DNA of 15,216 nucleotides. Origin: VAXT01 sp964591295 (GTDB lineage Bacteria > Actinomycetota > Thermoleophilia > Gaiellales > Gaiellaceae). Position numbers and translations under genes: made by a program. Numbering within the stretch: the stretch's first letter is position 1; each line of letters begins with the position of its first letter. Below are positions 12,719 through 15,216 of this stretch, one piece after another. The notes below the pieces were generated by a model. That model made no database searches and was not told where the DNA came from. It saw nothing but the letters and a program-made list of their open reading frames with translations. The DNA lies in NCBI GenBank assembly GCA_964591295.1, contig CAZQAG010000055.1, positions 1 to 15,216 on the forward strand. Direction: 5' to 3'.

Positions 12719-13588
12719 GTGCGCACGATCTGGAACGGCTCAATCAGCTTCGGCCTGGTCAACATCCCGGTCGGGCTGGCGCTTGCGACGAAACCGGCGG
12801 CGCGGCAGTCGGATGTCTCCTTCCGCCAGCTACACCGCGAGTGCATGACGCCGATCAAGCAGAAGCGCTGGTGCACGGTGCACGAGCGGGAGGTCGAGCG
12901 GGACGAGATCGTGAAGGGCTGGGAGGTCGCGAAGGGCGAGTTCGTGGTCGTTGAGGACGCCGACCTCGAGGCGATCATGCAGCTCGACGACTCGAAGGCG
13001 ATCGAGATCACGCGCTTCGTCGACGCGGCCGACGTCGACCCTGTCTACTTCGACCGCACCTACTACCTCGCGCCGGCGAACGAGCCGGCTGCGCGGCGGC
13101 CCTACGTGCTGCTGCTGCGCGCCATGCAGGACACCGGGAAAGCCGCCCTTGGCCACTTCGTGCGCCAGGGGGCCGAGCACCTTTGTCTGATCCGCCCGAG
13201 GGGCGAGTCGCTTGCGCTCGAGACGATGTTCCTCGCCGAGGATGTGAACTCCCAGGCGGAGATCGAAGAGGCCGTCGTGGAGAGCGAGGTCAAGAAGCCG
13301 GAGCTCGAGCTCGCGCGCCAGGTGATCGACAGCCTCGTGGGCGAGTTCGATCCGAAGGAGCTGACGAGCGAGTATCGGCAGAACCTGCGCCAGATGCTCG
13401 AGGCGAAGCTCACCGGGGGCGAGGTAGTCGCGAAGCCAGAGCCGGTGACCGAGACGCCCGTCGTCGACCTCATGGAGGCGCTCAAGCGGAGCGTCGAGGA
13501 GGTCAAGGACGGCAAGTCCGCCGGAAAGACGAAAGCCGCCCCGAAGGGCGGCTCTCGAAAGCGCGTCGCGGCGCGAAAGAGCGCCTGA
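12719..13588 (+). CDS. ku: bacterial Ku, DNA end-binding protein of non-homologous end joining
   Basis: Ku dimers ring DNA ends and recruit a ligase, usually LigD, for double-strand-break repair. The GTG start at 12719 gives the canonical opening MRTIWNGSISFGLVNIPVGL and 289 residues. Core landmarks follow: FRQLHRECMTPIKQKRWC, then EIVKGWEVAKGEFVVVEDAD, and DPVYFDRTYYLAPANEP. The last ~30 residues are Lys/Arg/Ala/Gly-rich, the basic tail typical of actinobacterial Ku that helps bind DNA. A longer frame to ATG 12635 is not conserved. It diverges from the synthetase gene and converges with the 59-residue ORF, 7 nt apart. ligD is not in the window, though a divergent ligA lies about 8.7 kb upstream. 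Confidence 0.95.
   Translation: MRTIWNGSISFGLVNIPVGLALATKPAARQSDVSFRQLHRECMTPIKQKRWCTVHEREVERDEIVKGWEVAKGEFVVVEDADLEAIMQLDDSKAIEITRFVDAADVDPVYFDRTYYLAPANEPAARRPYVLLLRAMQDTGKAALGHFVRQGAEHLCLIRPRGESLALETMFLAEDVNSQAEIEEAVVESEVKKPELELARQVIDSLVGEFDPKELTSEYRQNLRQMLEAKLTGGEVVAKPEPVTETPVVDLMEALKRSVEEVKDGKSAGKTKAAPKGGSRKRVAARKSA
13534..13553 (-). terminator. intrinsic terminator for the minus-strand 59-residue gene, inside the ku 3' end
   Basis: On the minus strand a perfect 8-bp stem (AGCCGCCC / GGGCGGCT) closes a TTCG loop, the very stable cUUCGg type, and is followed by TTTCGTCTTTCC. It lies 43 nt past the stop of the 59-residue ORF and within codons of the basic tail of ku. On the plus strand the loop is CGAA with no T-run, so it should act mainly on minus-strand transcripts. 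Confidence 0.55.
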
Positions 13589-13595
13589 GCTCTTA

Positions 13596-13775
13596 CTAGG
13601 AGGCCAGCGCCTCCGGCGGCCGCGCGCCCAACGCCTGGAGCTGAGCCTGGAAGAGGGTCTTGTCGATCTTGCCCTGGTAGATCGGCACGCCTTCCTGCAT
13701 ACAGACGCGGATCACTTCCTGGCGATCGATCCCAATTTCCTTCGAGAGCTCCTCCGGCGTCAGGTGATTTGGCAT
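13596..13775 (-). CDS. 59-residue HTH-like protein
   Basis: ATG at 13775 follows a perfect Shine-Dalgarno (AAAGGAGG, 8 nt upstream), and the frame runs to TAG at 13598-13596, so a real gene is likely although short. The protein begins MPNHLTPEELSKEIGIDRQE and continues VIRVCMQEGVPIYQGKIDKT before a Gln/Leu-rich helix (LFQAQLQALG). Residues ~6-30 look like a helix-turn-helix and the YQGKIDKTLF part like a wing or hairpin, similar to small excisionase/MerR-like or IF2-N-like domains. Function is unknown; it could bind DNA or RNA. It has its own promoter and a ~115-nt structured leader, and converges on ku. Confidence 0.78.
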   Translation of the reverse strand: MPNHLTPEELSKEIGIDRQEVIRVCMQEGVPIYQGKIDKTLFQAQLQALGARPPEALAS

Positions 13776-13891
13776 GCGGCTCCTCCTTTAGGGCGCAAAA
13801 AAGCCCGTCGGCTCGTGGGCACGATCGGGCGGGGTTACCGGCTTGTATGTCACGCGGGACTCAGACATCCCGCGCTCGGAGAAAAACCATC
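13776..13891 (-). ncRNA. structured 5' leader (candidate riboswitch or attenuator) of the 59-residue gene
   Basis: From the predicted start near 13891 the minus-strand RNA has a 7-bp stem CGCGGGA/TCCCGCG (13874-13868 with 13859-13853) and an 8-nt loop whose TGTC is complementary to GACA at 13851-13848. The alternative stem ATGTC/GACAT cannot form together with the full first stem. Next comes a terminator-like hairpin (13830-13803) with six T, whose GGGC can instead pair with GCCC at 13794-13791, just before the Shine-Dalgarno. Mutually exclusive stems, a terminator and an adjacent ribosome site are the layout of a riboswitch or protein-bound attenuator. I could not match it to a known class. 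Confidence 0.5.
13797..13830 (-). terminator. terminator-like hairpin in the leader of the 59-residue gene
   Basis: On the minus strand GCCCG (13830-13826) pairs with CGGGC (13807-13803), and an inner TCGT/ACGA stem forms within. Six T residues (13802-13797) follow. The asymmetric internal loop makes the stem only moderately stable. It could also end transcripts coming from nif3/ssb. Confidence 0.55.
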
Positions 13892-13898
13892 ACTACGA

Positions 13899-13927
13899 AC
13901 TTTACCCCGGCCCGAGGACGTTCGCAA
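13899..13927 (-). promoter_or_regulatory. promoter of the 59-residue gene
   Basis: On the minus strand TTGCGA (13927-13922), a 17-nt spacer and TAAAGT (13904-13899) match 4 of 6 consensus positions each with ideal spacing. It lies between the end of the nif3-like gene and the structured leader. The predicted start is near 13891-13892. Confidence 0.5.
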
Positions 13928-13949
13928 CGGAGTGGCTGCCAGGAGAGTT

Positions 13950-14693
13950 CTAGACGGGGTTCGGCAGGTCGACGAACTCCCAGTCGACGTCGAACTCCTC
14001 CGCCACCCTGCGCGCGAGGGCCTGGATTCCGATCCGCTCCGTTGCGTAGTGGCCGCCGGCTACGAAGTGGATGCCTAGCTCCTGCGCTGCGTGCATGCTC
14101 GGCTCCTCGGGCTCGCCCGTGAGGAACAGGTCGTAGCCCTCGCGAGCGGCATCTGCGATGTGCTTTCCTGCTCCGCCGGTGACGATCGCGGCCCGCTCGA
14201 TTCGATCGGGCCCGTGCGCGAAGACCAGCGGCTCATTGCCGAGCGCTAGGCGCACCCGCGCCGCGAACTCATCCACGCTTGCGGGCTCCTCGAGCGGGCC
14301 ACCGAACCCGATCGAAGCGAACCGCTCCTCCGGCTCGACGCCGAGCTCGCGCGCGAGCAGCGCGTTGTTCCCAACCTCGGGGTGGGCGTCGAGTGCGAGG
14401 TGGTACGCGGCGAGCGTGATCTCTGGGTCGAGGAGAGCCTTCAGGCGCCGGCGGAAGGCGTCGTCGATCACCCGCGGATCGCTGTCCCAGAGCAGGCCGT
14501 GGTGGACAAGCACCATCTGAGCGCCCGCCGTCGCGGCTCGCTCGAAGAGCTCGAGCGACGCCGAGACCCCACAGGCGAGCCGACCCACCTCGTGCGCGCC
14601 CGCGACCTGCATCCCCATCGGGCCGCCGTCCGGGTAGTTGTCGAGCTCGAGGAGCTCGGCGGCGAAGGCGAGGATCTCGTCACGGTCGGCCAC
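13950..14693 (-). CDS. Nif3-like dinuclear metal center protein (YbgI/YqfO family)
   Basis: A 247-residue Nif3 family protein, often labelled GTP cyclohydrolase 1 type 2-like; the physiological reaction is uncertain. Family metal ligands are visible: the N-terminal DNYPDGGPMGMQVAG block, VHHG, LDAHPEVGNNALLA and the C-terminal GHYATERIGIQALA with its His and Glu. The YqfO insert domain is absent, as in the short forms. The start is GTG 14693, 12 nt after the ssb stop, with no strong Shine-Dalgarno; translational coupling to ssb is likely. It is cytosolic and probably forms a hexameric toroid as relatives do. The frame ends with DLPNPV at the TAG at 13950-13952. Confidence 0.92.
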   Translation of the reverse strand: MADRDEILAFAAELLELDNYPDGGPMGMQVAGAHEVGRLACGVSASLELFERAATAGAQMVLVHHGLLWDSDPRVIDDAFRRRLKALLDPEITLAAYHLALDAHPEVGNNALLARELGVEPEERFASIGFGGPLEEPASVDEFAARVRLALGNEPLVFAHGPDRIERAAIVTGGAGKHIADAAREGYDLFLTGEPEEPSMHAAQELGIHFVAGGHYATERIGIQALARRVAEEFDVDWEFVDLPNPV

Positions 14694-14705
14694 GAGGCCG
14701 CGATC

Positions 14706-15059
14706 CTACGCTGACGCGGTTTCGAACGGGATGTCCGCGGCCGCATCCTCCTTTCCCGGAGGCGGAGACAGGAACTGCACACTGTTCGCGATGATGTCGA
14801 TCGTGTTCCGCTTGTTTCCATCCGAGTCTTCCCACGAGCTGCTCCGCAGTCGGCCGTCCACGGCTACCCGCCTGCCCTTCGTCAGGTAGAGGGCGCACGA
14901 CTCGGCCTGCTTGTTCCACGCCGAGATGCGGACGAAGTCGGCCTCGTCCTTGCCCGGCCGGTCGACAGCGAGCAGGAAGTTGGCGACCTGGCGGTCGTCC
15001 CCAAGGTCCTTGAGCTCCACTTCTGTCGCGAGATTTCCGATCAGCGCGACTACGTTCAC
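14706..15059 (-). CDS. ssb: single-stranded DNA-binding protein, short form with extended tip
   Basis: SSB coats single-stranded DNA in replication, repair and recombination. The 117-residue protein starts at GTG 15059 (MNVVALIGNLATEVELKDLG) with a good Shine-Dalgarno (GGAGG, 5 nt spacing). The OB-fold covers ~1-100, including FVRISAWNKQAESCALYLTK and GRRVAVDGRLRSSSW. The linker is very short. The tail ends ADIPFETASA: a DIPF motif, normally the extreme C-terminus that binds partner proteins through its terminal Phe, is followed by five more residues. This could weaken partner binding, and it may be an accessory SSB rather than the main one. nif3 follows 12 nt downstream. Confidence 0.9.
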   Translation of the reverse strand: MNVVALIGNLATEVELKDLGDDRQVANFLLAVDRPGKDEADFVRISAWNKQAESCALYLTKGRRVAVDGRLRSSSWEDSDGNKRNTIDIIANSVQFLSPPPGKEDAAADIPFETASA

Positions 15060-15108
15060 GCGTTCCTCCCTCTGTTGACTGAGGAGGCAACGCTAGCGGA
15101 GGAAATGT

Positions 15109-15136
15109 GCCGGCACGGTGTCGGATTCGTGCCGGC
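15109..15136 (-). terminator. terminator-like hairpin after tRNA-Pro
   Basis: A perfect 8-bp inverted repeat (GCCGGCAC / GTGCCGGC) with a 12-nt loop begins 6 nt past the 3' end of the tRNA on the minus strand, followed by ACATTTCC. The T-run is weak. The right part also contains the palindrome GTGCCGGCAC (15107-15116). It probably ends the tRNA transcript before ssb. Confidence 0.45.
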
Positions 15137-15142
15137 TTTCAA

Positions 15143-15216
15143 TCGGGGTGCCCAGATTTGAACTGGGGACCTCTCCGACCCGAACGGAGCGCGCTACCAG
15201 GCTGCGCCACACCCCG
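15143..15216 (-). tRNA. tRNA-Pro (anticodon CGG)
   Basis: The minus strand folds into a complete cloverleaf of 74 nt. The acceptor stem is CGGGGTG/CACCCCG with the C1-G72 pair characteristic of bacterial tRNA-Pro, and discriminator A73. The D stem is GCGC/GCGC, the anticodon stem CTCCG/CGGAG with loop TTCGGGT (anticodon CGG), and the T arm is CCCAG-TTCAAAT-CTGGG. CCA is not encoded (the next bases are TTG), so it is added after transcription. The 5' end coincides with the end of the window. Confidence 0.96.

Noticed and set aside
13847..13874. A classical H-type pseudoknot in the leader of the 59-residue gene
   Set aside because: Only 1 nt would have to span a 7-bp stem, which is not sterically reasonable. 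The two pairings are more likely alternatives.
13764..14122. Plus-strand frames of 104 and 117 residues over the leader and the end of the nif3-like gene
   Set aside because: They are antisense to the nif3-like C-terminus and cross the structured leader; no Shine-Dalgarno or protein motif supports them.

Overview
The window reads as chromosomal DNA from a high-GC actinobacterium, most likely a deep-branching class such as Thermoleophilia (Gaiellales or Solirubrobacterales). The grounds are the GC-rich codon use, many GTG starts, a bacterial Ku gene and secreted coiled-coil 3D and NlpC/P60 wall enzymes. The lineage is inferred; no search was run. Almost all of the sequence is coding, on both strands, with short intergenic gaps.

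Layout. 1-624: end of rpoA and rplQ, the tail of the ribosomal protein operon. 664-1296 (-): a 210-residue protein of unknown function made of two similar halves. It diverges from truA (1317-2033), which is followed by an unusual NAD-dependent DNA ligase, ligA (2058-4055). ligA overlaps tail-to-tail with a PBP4-type D-Ala-D-Ala carboxypeptidase (4041-5237, -). 5238-5516 is an intergenic stretch with a long nested foldback. 5517-6515: a 105-residue helical protein converging on a NarL/FixJ-type response regulator. 6541-8804: two divergent cell-wall enzymes, a 3D-domain protein and an NlpC/P60 protein, that share a related N-terminal coiled-coil module. 8827-10494: a possible accessory segment with a DUF4396-like membrane protein, a small two-Cys exported protein and a BNR/Asp-box protein. 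10491-10923: a decayed fragment of an acyl-CoA synthetase gene and two tandem MITE-like elements. 10929-12668 (-): the intact acyl-CoA synthetase. 12719-13588: ku. 13596-13775 (-): a 59-residue HTH-like protein with its own promoter and a structured leader. 13950-15059 (-): nif3-like gene and ssb. 15143-15216 (-): tRNA-Pro(CGG), complete, ending exactly at the window edge.

Themes. Three genes act on DNA (ligA, ku, ssb), although Ku's usual partner LigD is not here. Three act on peptidoglycan (dacB, 3D, NlpC/P60), and a response regulator sits downstream of the 3D gene. Many first genes have a -10-like hexamer 6-11 nt before the start codon and no Shine-Dalgarno, which suggests widespread leaderless transcription. 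Genes inside operons or behind a leader (rplQ, ssb, the 59-residue ORF) do have Shine-Dalgarno sites.

The best candidates for something undescribed are: (1) the ~115-nt leader of the 59-residue gene, with alternative stems and an intrinsic-terminator-like hairpin just before a perfect Shine-Dalgarno; (2) the ~160-nt nested foldback next to the dacB promoter; (3) the tandem ~150-nt elements with 13-nt terminal inverted repeats lying between an acyl-CoA synthetase gene and its partly identical remnant; (4) the overlapping divergent -10 elements between truA and the 210-residue gene.
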